A DNA stretch of 9,525 nt, taken from contig JAGQUI010000079.1 in assembly GCA_020438595.1 (NCBI GenBank), positions 1 to 9,525 of the forward strand, given 5' to 3'. Source of the DNA: Propionibacteriaceae bacterium. Lineage in GTDB: Bacteria; Actinomycetota; Actinomycetes; Propionibacteriales; Propionibacteriaceae. The first letter of the stretch is position 1. Each line of letters starts with the position of its first letter. This document shows positions 1 to 6,952 of the stretch, one piece after another. The position numbers and the translations under genes are program-made. Below the pieces are notes generated by a model. It worked only from the letters and a program-made list of their open reading frames with translations. It did no database searches and was not told the origin of the DNA.

Positions 1-1400
1 GGGTGCCGCCAGCCGACGGCCGCCTCCAGCTGGGCGGCGAGTGAGAGCAGGGTCTCCTCGGCGCCGAACCGGCCGCCGAACATCACCCCGATCGGCAGTT
101 CGCGGCCGTCGACGACGGCGGTGTGCAGCGGGAGCGAGATCGCCGGCCGGCCGGACAGGTTGTAGACGCTGGTCCACGGCGTGAACCGGGTCTGGGCGGC
201 GAAGTCGGCGACCGGGTCGTCGTCGTCGCGCAGGGCCCCGACCAGCGCCGGGGGCTGGGCCAGCGTGGGCGTGAGCACGACGTCGAAGCCGTCCCACGCC
301 TGCGCGACCTCGGCGGTCAGCCGCTGCACGGCACCGGCGGCCTCGGCGTAGGCGACGCCGGAGGTGTTCCGGCCCCGCTCCCGCAGCCACCGGGTGAGCG
401 GACGCAGCAGCGGCTCGGCGGCCTCGGGCAGCGGGATCGACGCTGCCCCCACCGCCCACAGGGCCCCGAACGCCTCCCAGCGTGCCACCGGGAACGGGAC
501 GGGCGCGTCGGCGACGTCGTGGCCGAGCCCGCCCAGGGTCTCCGCGACCGACCTGGCGGCGGCGAGGCAGGCCGGGTGCACGTCGGCCTCTGCGATCACC
601 GGCGTGGTCAGCACGCCCACCCGGAGGCAGCCCGGCTCGCGTCCGGCCGCATCGGCGAAGGTCGTGAGCGGCCCCGGCGCGTGGTAGGTCTCCCCCACGC
701 CGTGCCCGGCGAGCACGTCGAGCGCCACGGCCGTGTCGGCCACTGTGCGGCTGAGCACGCCGTCCGTGCCCAGACCGGGGCCCGGCACCCGCAACCGTCC
801 GGCGCTGACCCGGCCGCGGCTGGCCTTGAGCCCGACCAGCCCGCAGGCCGAGGCAGGGATCCGGATCGAGCCGCCGGCGTCGGAGGCGTGTGCGATCGGT
901 GCCAGGCCGGTGGCGACCGCCGCGGCGGCGCCGCCGCTGGAGCCGCCGGCGGAGCGACGCAGGTCCCACGGCGTCCGCGCGGGCGGCGCCCCCTCCGGCT
1001 CGGTGTAGCAGGGCAGTCCGAACTCGGGCGTCGCGGTCTTGCCGGTGCTGACCGTCCCGGCCGCACGGAACCAGGTGACGATGTCGTCGTCGACGTCGGC
1101 GACGTTGCCCCGCAGGGCGACCGTGCCGGCCTCCCAGCCCACCCCGGCGACCGGGTTCAGGTCCTTGATCGGGCAGGGCACGCCGAGCAGCGGCGCCGAG
1201 GCCTCGCCCCGGGCGACGGCGGCGTCCACCTCGGCCGCCCGGCCCAGCGCGGCCTCGGGCGTGAGCCGGGCGTAGGCACCCACCACGTCGGAGAGCCGCT
1301 CCGCGCGCGCCAGGTGCACCCGCGCCACCTCGGCCGCGGACACGACCTGCTCGCGCACAGCCGCCGCGATCGCCAGGGCGTCGAGTCGGGTGAGTTCCAT
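1..1400 (-). CDS. Amidase signature family hydrolase (3' end cut by window edge)
   Basis: This gene encodes a serine amidohydrolase of the amidase signature (AS) family, which cleaves carboxamide bonds. About 466 residues are visible with no stop before the window edge. AS enzymes usually run about 450-500 residues, so probably only a short C-terminal piece is missing. The Ser-cisSer-Lys triad is readable: Lys79 in PIKDL, cis-Ser154 in GGSSGG and nucleophile Ser178 in DAGGSIRIP. The 24-residue spacing between the two serines equals that in fatty acid amide hydrolase (217/241). The stretch after the nucleophile (CGLVGLKASRGR) is also typical. It recalls 6-aminohexanoate-cyclic-dimer hydrolase-type amidases, but the substrate cannot be told from sequence. 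GatA is unlikely because no gatB or gatC is adjacent. No signal peptide is seen, so it is probably cytoplasmic. The ATG at 1400 overlaps the ndh stop by one base (TGATG) and lacks a strong Shine-Dalgarno, which suggests translational coupling. Confidence 0.9.
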   Translation of the reverse strand, partial: MELTRLDALAIAAAVREQVVSAAEVARVHLARAERLSDVVGAYARLTPEAALGRAAEVDAAVARGEASAPLLGVPCPIKDLNPVAGVGWEAGTVALRGNVADVDDDIVTWFRAAGTVSTGKTATPEFGLPCYTEPEGAPPARTPWDLRRSAGGSSGGAAAAVATGLAPIAHASDAGGSIRIPASACGLVGLKASRGRVSAGRLRVPGPGLGTDGVLSRTVADTAVALDVLAGHGVGETYHAPGPLTTFADAAGREPGCLRVGVLTTPVIAEADVHPACLAAARSVAETLGGLGHDVADAPVPFPVARWEAFGALWAVGAASIPLPEAAEPLLRPLTRWLRERGRNTSGVAYAEAAGAVQRLTAEVAQAWDGFDVVLTPTLAQPPALVGALRDDDDPVADFAAQTRFTPWTSVYNLSGRPAISLPLHTAVVDGRELPIGVMFGGRFGAEETLLSLAAQLEAAVGWRH

Positions 1401-2755
1401 CAGTGCTTGATCTTGCCCGGTTCCAGGGTGCCGCCGATGGTGGGCTGGAAATCGTCACCCAACTGCTTGACCGCGAGCCGGCCGACCAGCTGCTGCTCGG
1501 TGGTGACCCGCTCCGAACGGGCGCGACCGATGAAGGTGATGATCCAGTGCAGCAGGGTCGTGATCCGGTTCTTGAAGCCGACCACATAGATCAGGTGCAC
1601 GAACAGCCACGCGAACCACGCGGGGAAGCCGGTCAGCTGCAGCTTGTTCATCTTCGCGACCGCCCCGAACCGGCTGATCACGGCCATCGAACCCTTGTCG
1701 TGGTAGTGGAACTCCTCGGTGACCGGGTGCCCGGACACCTCGCCGCGGATCCTGGACGCCGCGTAGCGCCCGCCCTGGATCGCCACCTGGGCCACTCCGG
1801 GCAGGCGGTCGAGGCTGATCATGTCGCCGACCACGTACACCTCGGGGTGCCCCGGCAGGGTGAGGTCGCGGTTCACCTCGACGCGTCCGGCGCGGTCGAT
1901 GCCCGCACCGGACTGCTCGGCGAGGGTCTTCCCCAGCGGGCTCGCCTGGACGCCGGCCGCCCACACCTTGCAGGAGGACATGATCCGCTCGGTCCTGCCG
2001 TCGGAGTACTTCACGTCCAGCCCCGCCGCGTCCAGGCCCGTGACCAGCGCCCCGAGGCGCACTTCGACGCCGTGGCGCTCCAGTTCGGCCTTCGCCGCGG
2101 CGGACAGCTTGGGCCCGAACGGCGGCAGCACCGCGTCGGCGCCGTCGAGCAGCAGCACCGAGGCGCTGGCCGTGTCGATCCGCCGGAAGCTCTTGCGCAG
2201 GGTGTGGTGGGTGAGTTCTGCGATCTGCCCGGCCATCTCCACGCCGGTCGGGCCGGCCCCGACGACCACGAAGTTCAACAGCCGGCGCCGCTCGTCGGCG
2301 TCCTCGCTGAGCTCGGCCATCTCCAGCGACCCGAAGATCCGCGCCCGCAGCTCCAGGGCGTCGTCGATCGACTTCATGCCCGGGGCGAAGGTGGCGAAGT
2401 GGTCGTTGCCGAAGTAGGACTGGCCCGCGCCGGCCGCGACGATCAGGTAGTCGTACTTCAGCGCGACGGTCTTGGCGAGCTTCTCCGCCACCACGACCCG
2501 GGTGGCCAGGTTGATCCGGGTCACCTCGGCGAGCAGCACGGTGGCATTGGCCTGGCCGCGCAGGATGTCGCGGGTGGCCGGGGCGATCTCGCCGGTGGAG
2601 AGGATGCCGGTCGCGACCTGGTAGAGCAGGGGCTGGAACAGGTGCGAGACGGTCTTCGACACCAACGTCACGTCGACGTCCGCCTTCGCCAGCGCCTGGG
2701 CGGCGAACAGGCCCCCGAAGCCGGATCCGATGATCACTACGTGTGGACGGGCCAT
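1400..2755 (-). CDS. ndh: Type II NADH:quinone oxidoreductase (NDH-2)
   Basis: This is a single-subunit flavoenzyme that oxidises NADH and reduces the membrane quinone, here presumably menaquinone, without pumping protons. It has 451 residues, a normal NDH-2 length. The N-terminal FAD-binding Rossmann motif GSGFGG is at residues 10-15. The NAD(H)-binding motif VVGAGPTG is at 164-171. The second FAD contact VVGD is at 308-311, followed by the quinone-site motif AQVAIQ at 322-327. A hydrophobic, aromatic-rich segment at about 378-410 fits the C-terminal membrane anchor on the cytoplasmic face. The ATG at 2755 is preceded by GGAGG five bases upstream, which fixes the start. It follows the polyprenyl synthase after 79 nt, the largest gap in the window, so it may have its own promoter. 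It overlaps the amidase start at its 3' end. A related disulfide or sulfide:quinone reductase is less likely given the AQxAxQ motif and the anchor. Confidence 0.95.
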   Translation of the reverse strand: MARPHVVIIGSGFGGLFAAQALAKADVDVTLVSKTVSHLFQPLLYQVATGILSTGEIAPATRDILRGQANATVLLAEVTRINLATRVVVAEKLAKTVALKYDYLIVAAGAGQSYFGNDHFATFAPGMKSIDDALELRARIFGSLEMAELSEDADERRRLLNFVVVGAGPTGVEMAGQIAELTHHTLRKSFRRIDTASASVLLLDGADAVLPPFGPKLSAAAKAELERHGVEVRLGALVTGLDAAGLDVKYSDGRTERIMSSCKVWAAGVQASPLGKTLAEQSGAGIDRAGRVEVNRDLTLPGHPEVYVVGDMISLDRLPGVAQVAIQGGRYAASRIRGEVSGHPVTEEFHYHDKGSMAVISRFGAVAKMNKLQLTGFPAWFAWLFVHLIYVVGFKNRITTLLHWIITFIGRARSERVTTEQQLVGRLAVKQLGDDFQPTIGGTLEPGKIKH

Positions 2756-2760
2756 CTCGA

Positions 2761-2765
2761 CCTCC
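2761..2765 (-). promoter_or_regulatory. Ribosome binding site of ndh
   Basis: The minus strand reads GGAGG followed by TCGAG and then ATG, a strong Shine-Dalgarno with a 5-nt spacer. It supports the ATG at 2755 and shows that ndh can be translated independently of the gene upstream. Confidence 0.75.
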
Positions 2766-2795
2766 GCTCGTGGACAGCACCCCGCAACTGAGGCA

Positions 2796-2825
2796 ACCCT
2801 AACCCGGCCCCGTTTCCCGCGTCAC
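2796..2825 (-). promoter_or_regulatory. Candidate promoter for ndh-amidase
   Basis: In the 79-nt spacer between the polyprenyl synthase stop and the ndh start, the minus strand carries GTGACG (plus-strand 2820-2825), an 18-nt spacer, then TAGGGT (2796-2801). TAnnnT is the usual actinobacterial -10 form for the housekeeping sigma factor, and GTGACG is a partial match to TTGAC-type -35 boxes. Initiation would fall near 2788-2790, leaving an untranslated leader of roughly 30 nt that contains the GGAGG ribosome site. This was read by eye in GC-rich DNA and is unproven. Readthrough from the nuo operon is equally possible, because I see no terminator in the spacer. Confidence 0.35.
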
Positions 2826-2834
2826 CCGGGCTGG

Positions 2835-3845
2835 TCAGGCGGACCGCGAGATGACCCCGTCGCACAGCGCGGACAGGGCGTCCTTCGCCGGGCCCCCGGG
2901 GAGCGGCGCGAGGTGCGCCCGGGCCACCTCGGCCCGCCGCCGGATCTCGTCCCGCGCGGCCGCCATCGCCGGATGAGCGCGCATCAGGCGCAACGCCTCG
3001 GCCAGCTCCGCGTCGTCGCTGAGGTCGGAGTCGAGCAGCGCGAGCAGCCGGGCGTCCGCGGGGTCGGTGCTGCGCCGGGCGAGCAGCGTCGGCAGGGTCG
3101 GGACGCCGGCCCGCAGGTCGGTGCCCGGCGTCTTGCCGGAGGAGTCGCTGGCGATGTCGATGATGTCGTCGCTGAGCTGGAAGACCACGCCGATCTCCTC
3201 GCCGTAGGCCGCGAGCGCGGCCAGCTCGGTCTCGCCCAGGCCGGCGACCATACCGCCGAACAGCGCGGACGCGGCGATCAGCGAGCCGGTCTTGTCGGCG
3301 AGGACAGCGAGGTAGTGCTCGAGGGTGTCGGCGCCGTCCCCGGGCCCACGCGTCTCCGCGATCTGGCCCTGGACGAGACGGGCGAAGGTGTCCGCCTGCA
3401 GCTTCACGTACTCGGTGCCGAGGTCGGCGACGATGGAGGACGCCCGGGAGAACAGGAAATCGCCGACGAGGATCGCGACGGTGTTGTCCCAGCGGAGGTT
3501 GGCACTGGGCACCCCGCGGCGCAGTTCTGCCTCGTCCATCACGTCGTCGTGGTAGAGGCTGGCCACGTGGGTCAGTTCCATGACCAGGGCGGCCCGGACC
3601 ACCGACTCCTCCTCGGGCGCCTCGGCCAGCAGCGAGGCCAGCACCACCAGCAGCGGGCGGAAGCGCTTCCCGCCCGCGCGGATCGTGTGCTGGGCCGCCT
3701 CGCTGACGAACTCGGTGTCGGCCTGCGCCGCCGTGGCCAGGCGTCCCTCGATCCGGTCGAGCAGCCCGGTCACGCGATCGGTGAACGCCCCGGGCAGCTC
3801 ACCGACGAGATCAGCTGGCTGGGTCACGGACACGCCGGACAGCAT
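2835..3845 (-). CDS. Long-chain polyprenyl diphosphate synthase (likely menaquinone side chain)
   Basis: This is a trans-isoprenyl diphosphate synthase that extends an allylic diphosphate with isopentenyl diphosphate units. It has 336 residues, typical of the family. Motifs in order are GGKRFRP at 58-64 (substrate binding), the first aspartate-rich motif DDVMD at 100-104, the second aspartate-rich motif DDIID at 226-230, and GKTPGTD at 237-243. Ahead of the first motif the sequence is ASLYH, with small residues at the fourth and fifth positions before DD. This pattern is usual in long-chain synthases and argues against farnesyl or geranylgeranyl products. The exact length (C35-C50) cannot be told. 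Its place between complex I and NDH-2 suggests it makes the menaquinone tail, which is inference. The ATG at 3845 lies 4 nt after the nuoN stop, so it probably sits in the nuo transcript. The start is uncertain: the GAGG that overlaps the nuoN stop is only 2 nt from the ATG, and GTG codons 5 and 7 are alternatives. Confidence 0.92.
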   Translation of the reverse strand: MLSGVSVTQPADLVGELPGAFTDRVTGLLDRIEGRLATAAQADTEFVSEAAQHTIRAGGKRFRPLLVVLASLLAEAPEEESVVRAALVMELTHVASLYHDDVMDEAELRRGVPSANLRWDNTVAILVGDFLFSRASSIVADLGTEYVKLQADTFARLVQGQIAETRGPGDGADTLEHYLAVLADKTGSLIAASALFGGMVAGLGETELAALAAYGEEIGVVFQLSDDIIDIASDSSGKTPGTDLRAGVPTLPTLLARRSTDPADARLLALLDSDLSDDAELAEALRLMRAHPAMAAARDEIRRRAEVARAHLAPLPGGPAKDALSALCDGVISRSA

Positions 3846-3849
3846 AGCC

Positions 3850-5412
3850 TCAGCGCAGGAACGTGCTGGCCGACGTGACGAGGTCCAGCAGCGGGCCGGG
3901 GAACAGGCCGAGGTAGGCCGAGGCCAGCGCGCCGAGCGCGACCGGCACCCAGGTCATCCCGCTCGCCCTGCCCACGACCACGCCCTCGGCCGGCGCGGAG
4001 AAGAACATCAGCACGATCACCCGCAGGTAGACGTACGCGGCGACCAGGCTGAACGCCACCGCGGCCAGGACCAGCCAGGCGTAGCCGCCCTGCCAGGCCG
4101 CGGAGAACACCGCCCACTTGCCGATGAAACCCGCGGTCAGCGGGATGCCGGCGAAGCTCAGCATCAGGAGCGCGAAGATGCCCGCCAGCAACGGGCTCTT
4201 CCGGCCCAGGCCGGCCCAGCCCGAGATCTCGTGCACCTCGCCCGCCTGGTTGCGCACCATCGTCACGATGGCGAACGCCGCGACGGTCGCGAATCCGTAG
4301 GAGACCAGGTAGAACAGGATCGCGCCGAAACTGTTGACCCGTCCGACGGCACCGGCGGTCGCGCCGACCACCGCCACCAGGAGGAACCCGGCGTGGGAGA
4401 CGGAACTGTAGGCCAGCAGTCGCTTCATGTCGGACTGGGTCAGGGCCACCACGATGCCGAGCCCCATCGTGATCACGGCGACCACGGCCAGCAGCGGCTG
4501 CCAGCTCCAGCGTTCGCCGCCGAGGGCGACGTAGAAGATCCGGACGGTGGCGCCCACCGCGGCGAGCTTGGTACAGATCGCCATGAACCCGGTCACCGGC
4601 GTCGGGGCGCCGACATACACGTCCGGCACCCAGTTGTGGAACGGCACCGCGCCGATCTTGAACAGCAGGCCGATCGCGAGGAACGCCATGCCGGTGTAGA
4701 GCAGGCTGCGGCCGTAGACCGGGTCGGCGATCGCGTCGCTGATCCGGCCGTACTCGAACGAGCCGGCGAAGCCGTAGGTCAGCGCCATGCCGAACAGGAA
4801 GAAGGCGCTGGACAGCGCACCCAGCAGGAAGTACTTCAGGGCCGCTTCCTGGCTGAGCAGGCGGCGCCGGCGCGCCATGCCGGAGAGCAGGTACAACGGC
4901 AGCGACATGACCTCGAGCGCCACGAAGGCGGTGAGCAGGTCGTTGGCCGCGACGAACACCATCATGCCGGCGAGCGAGAACAGGGCCAGCGGGAAGACCT
5001 CGCTGTGCTCGTGGCGGGCCAGGGTGGCCTCCTTCTCGGCCGGGCTGCCCGGCACCGAGGCGGCGGACGCGGCGAACGAGGTGGCGCCGTTGTTCAGGTC
5101 CCGCTCGGCGAACACGAGCATGCTGAGCAGGGCGAACACCAGCAGCGAGGCCCACATCAGGTAGGACGGGCCGTCGAGGGTGATCGAGTCCATCGCCATC
5201 AGGCCGACGTTGTTCGTGGGCTGCAGCCAGGACATGACCAGGAACACGAAAGCGAGGCCGATCCCGAACTCGAACAGCACCACCTGGCCGAGGAAGCGCC
5301 AGCGGCGCGGGACAACGGCCTCGATGCCGATGCCGAGGCAGGCGGCCAGCAGCACGGTCAGGATCGGTGCGAGCTGCAGCCACTCGAACGTGGGCGCGGA
5401 GATGGCGTTCAC
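3850..5412 (-). CDS. nuoN: NADH-quinone oxidoreductase subunit N
   Basis: NuoN is one of the three antiporter-like, proton-translocating subunits in the membrane arm of complex I. The product has 520 residues and is almost entirely hydrophobic helices. The buried charged residues thought to drive pumping are present: Glu167 in ALEVMSLPLYLL, Lys252 in FKIGAVPFHNWVPD, Lys282 in CTKLAA and Lys432 in FIGKW. These correspond to Glu133, Lys217, Lys247 and Lys395 of E. coli NuoN. Residues of about 104-138 form a hydrophilic insert rich in Ala, Ser and charged residues before the helix that leads to VFVAANDLLTAFV. I recall a similar insert in other actinobacterial NuoN proteins. The start is GTG at 5412, sharing GTGA with the nuoM stop (4-nt overlap). 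The same frame stays open upstream as far as 6861, but that extension is an out-of-frame reading of nuoM with no membrane character. Confidence 0.97.
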   Translation of the reverse strand: MNAISAPTFEWLQLAPILTVLLAACLGIGIEAVVPRRWRFLGQVVLFEFGIGLAFVFLVMSWLQPTNNVGLMAMDSITLDGPSYLMWASLLVFALLSMLVFAERDLNNGATSFAASAASVPGSPAEKEATLARHEHSEVFPLALFSLAGMMVFVAANDLLTAFVALEVMSLPLYLLSGMARRRRLLSQEAALKYFLLGALSSAFFLFGMALTYGFAGSFEYGRISDAIADPVYGRSLLYTGMAFLAIGLLFKIGAVPFHNWVPDVYVGAPTPVTGFMAICTKLAAVGATVRIFYVALGGERWSWQPLLAVVAVITMGLGIVVALTQSDMKRLLAYSSVSHAGFLLVAVVGATAGAVGRVNSFGAILFYLVSYGFATVAAFAIVTMVRNQAGEVHEISGWAGLGRKSPLLAGIFALLMLSFAGIPLTAGFIGKWAVFSAAWQGGYAWLVLAAVAFSLVAAYVYLRVIVLMFFSAPAEGVVVGRASGMTWVPVALGALASAYLGLFPGPLLDLVTSASTFLR

Positions 5413-6920
5413 TTGGCTTCCTCTCCCAGCGGCGGCACCGGGTCGGTGACTCCGACATGGCTCATCGTTGACTGCGCGACCGGCTCGATCACCTGCAGGG
5501 CGAGGTTCGGCACGAACCCGAGCAGCAGGATCACGGCGAGGACGGGCGCGGCCACCCACTTCTCGCGGGCGGTGGCGTCCGTGGTGATGGTGCTCCGCAC
5601 CTCGTCGGTGACCGGTCCGGTCATTGTGCGCTGGTACATGCGCAGGATGTAGACCGCGGCGAGCACGGTGCCGATCACGGCGACGACCGCGACGGCCGGC
5701 TGGCGGGCCCAGGTGCCGGCGAGCACCATGAACTCGGAGACGAAGCTCGACATGCCGGGCAGCGCCAGGCCGGACAGGCCGGCCATCAGGAACACGCCGG
5801 CGAGCACCGGGGCCACCTTCTGGACACCGCCGAAGTCGTCCACCATCGCCGAGCCGCGCCGGGAGATCAGGAACCCGATCACCAGGAACAGGGCCGCGGT
5901 GGAGAAGCCGTGGTTGACCATGTAGAAGATCGAGCCGGAGATCCCGGTGCTGGTGAAGGTGTAGATGCCCAGCACCATGAACCCGAAGTGGCTGATCGAG
6001 GTGTAGGCCACCAGGCGGAGCAGGTTCCTGCTGCCGATCGCGGCGACCGCCCCGTACAGGATGCTGATCAGGGCCAGCACCACCATCACCGGGGCGATCC
6101 AGGTGCTGGCCTCGGGGAACAGCCACAGGCAGAACTTGATCATGCCGAAGGTGCCGATCTTGTCCAGGATGCCGACCAGCAGCACCGACGTGCCCGGGGT
6201 GGACTCCTCGGCCGCGGTCGGCAGCCACGTGTGCACGGGCACCATCGGGGCCTTCACCACGAAGGCGAACAGGAAGCCGACCATCAGCCAGCGGGCCAGC
6301 ATCGGGTCGATCTGCAACTGCATGAGCTGGTCGAGCAGGTAGGTCGGGGTGCCGGTGAGCTGCACCGAGACCGCGTACAGCCCGACCACGGAGGCCAGCA
6401 TGACCAGGCCACCGGCGAGGCTGAACAGCAGGAACTTCACCGCGGCGTAGGAGCGGCGCGGTCCGCCGAAGCCGCCGATCAGGAAGTACATCGGGATCAG
6501 CGTCGCCTCGAAGAACAGGTAGAACAGCAGCACGTCCTGGGCGAGGAACACGAACACAGACAGGCTCTCCAGCGCCAGCACGAGCCCGAAGAACGCCTGC
6601 GGGGTCCAGCGGCCGCGGCCACCGACCTTCCACTCGGCGAGCAGCACCACCGGCACCAGCAGGACGGTGAGCAGCACCATCACCAGCGACATGCCGTCGA
6701 GGCCGACCGCCCACCAGGCGCCGAACTCCGGGATCCACGGAGCCCGCTCGGTGAGGTCCGCGCCACCGGCGTACAGGACGGCGACGCCGATCCCGACCAG
6801 CGCGGTGGCCACGGCGAACACCATGCCCACGCCGCGGGCGATCTGCTTCACCGGCAGGCACAGGACGGCGGCACCGACCAGCGGCACGAGGCCGAGGAAC
6901 GTGAGCCAGGGGAACGTCAT
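5409..6920 (-). CDS. nuoM: NADH-quinone oxidoreductase subunit M
   Basis: NuoM is the second antiporter-like proton-pumping subunit of complex I. It has 503 residues and many transmembrane helices, a normal length. Key residues seen are Glu138 in LFFEATLIPMYFLIG, Lys223 and His230 in VKAPMVPVHTWLP, Lys254 in ILDKIGTFG, and Glu396 in SSFVSEFMVL, which takes the place of Glu407 of E. coli NuoM. The conserved YTSISHFGF stretch is at about 306-314. The ATG at 6920 lies 14 nt after the nuoL stop, with GGAGGT (6928-6933) seven bases upstream, so the start is well supported. The C-terminus is short and hydrophilic, and its last codons carry the ribosome site for nuoN. Confidence 0.97.
   Translation of the reverse strand: MTFPWLTFLGLVPLVGAAVLCLPVKQIARGVGMVFAVATALVGIGVAVLYAGGADLTERAPWIPEFGAWWAVGLDGMSLVMVLLTVLLVPVVLLAEWKVGGRGRWTPQAFFGLVLALESLSVFVFLAQDVLLFYLFFEATLIPMYFLIGGFGGPRRSYAAVKFLLFSLAGGLVMLASVVGLYAVSVQLTGTPTYLLDQLMQLQIDPMLARWLMVGFLFAFVVKAPMVPVHTWLPTAAEESTPGTSVLLVGILDKIGTFGMIKFCLWLFPEASTWIAPVMVVLALISILYGAVAAIGSRNLLRLVAYTSISHFGFMVLGIYTFTSTGISGSIFYMVNHGFSTAALFLVIGFLISRRGSAMVDDFGGVQKVAPVLAGVFLMAGLSGLALPGMSSFVSEFMVLAGTWARQPAVAVVAVIGTVLAAVYILRMYQRTMTGPVTDEVRSTITTDATAREKWVAAPVLAVILLLGFVPNLALQVIEPVAQSTMSHVGVTDPVPPLGEEAK
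5419..5423 (-). promoter_or_regulatory. Ribosome binding site fixing the GTG start of nuoN
   Basis: The minus strand reads GAGGA, six bases, then GTG at 5412. It lies inside the last codons of nuoM. With the GTGA overlap it decides the nuoN start against the much longer open frame upstream. Confidence 0.7.
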
Positions 6921-6927
6921 CTCTGCT

Positions 6928-6952
6928 ACCTCCCTCAGCCCAGCTGGGTGAG
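6928..6952 (-). promoter_or_regulatory. Hairpin over the nuoL stop, next to the nuoM ribosome site
   Basis: The minus strand CTCACCCAGCTGGGCTGAG (6952 to 6934) can fold into a 7-bp stem (CTCA plus CCC pairing with GGG plus TGAG) with one bulged C and an AGCT tetraloop. The nuoL stop codon is in the right arm, and the nuoM Shine-Dalgarno GGAGGT (6933-6928) follows directly. A terminator is unlikely because there is no U run and the operon continues. The hairpin might tune nuoM translation, but that function is inferred. Confidence 0.35.

Noticed and set aside
141..160. GCCGG-repeat palindromic stretch in the amidase gene
   Set aside because: It is low-complexity GC sequence encoding Ser-Gly-Arg-Pro in frame, and nothing suggests a functional site.
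123..1589. A 488-codon plus-strand frame opposite the amidase
   Set aside because: The minus strand carries the full amidase catalytic triad with correct spacing. The plus-strand product has shadow-like composition and no motifs.
1403..2791. Plus-strand 462-codon frame opposite ndh
   Set aside because: It is a His/Gly/Arg/Asp-rich shadow, and the minus strand encodes a complete NDH-2 with FAD, NAD and quinone motifs.
3580..5652. A 690-codon plus-strand reading frame antisense to the polyprenyl synthase, nuoN and nuoM
   Set aside because: Its product is a low-complexity run rich in Arg, Gly, His, Glu and Gln with no domains, lying opposite clearly conserved genes. Long antisense frames are expected where third codon positions are nearly all G or C.
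5413..6861. Possible 1003-residue fusion protein extending nuoN upstream through nuoM in another frame
   Set aside because: The extra N-terminal part is an Arg/Gly/Ala-rich frame shadow of nuoM without membrane helices. A ribosome site and a GTGA overlap support the GTG at 5412 as the real start.
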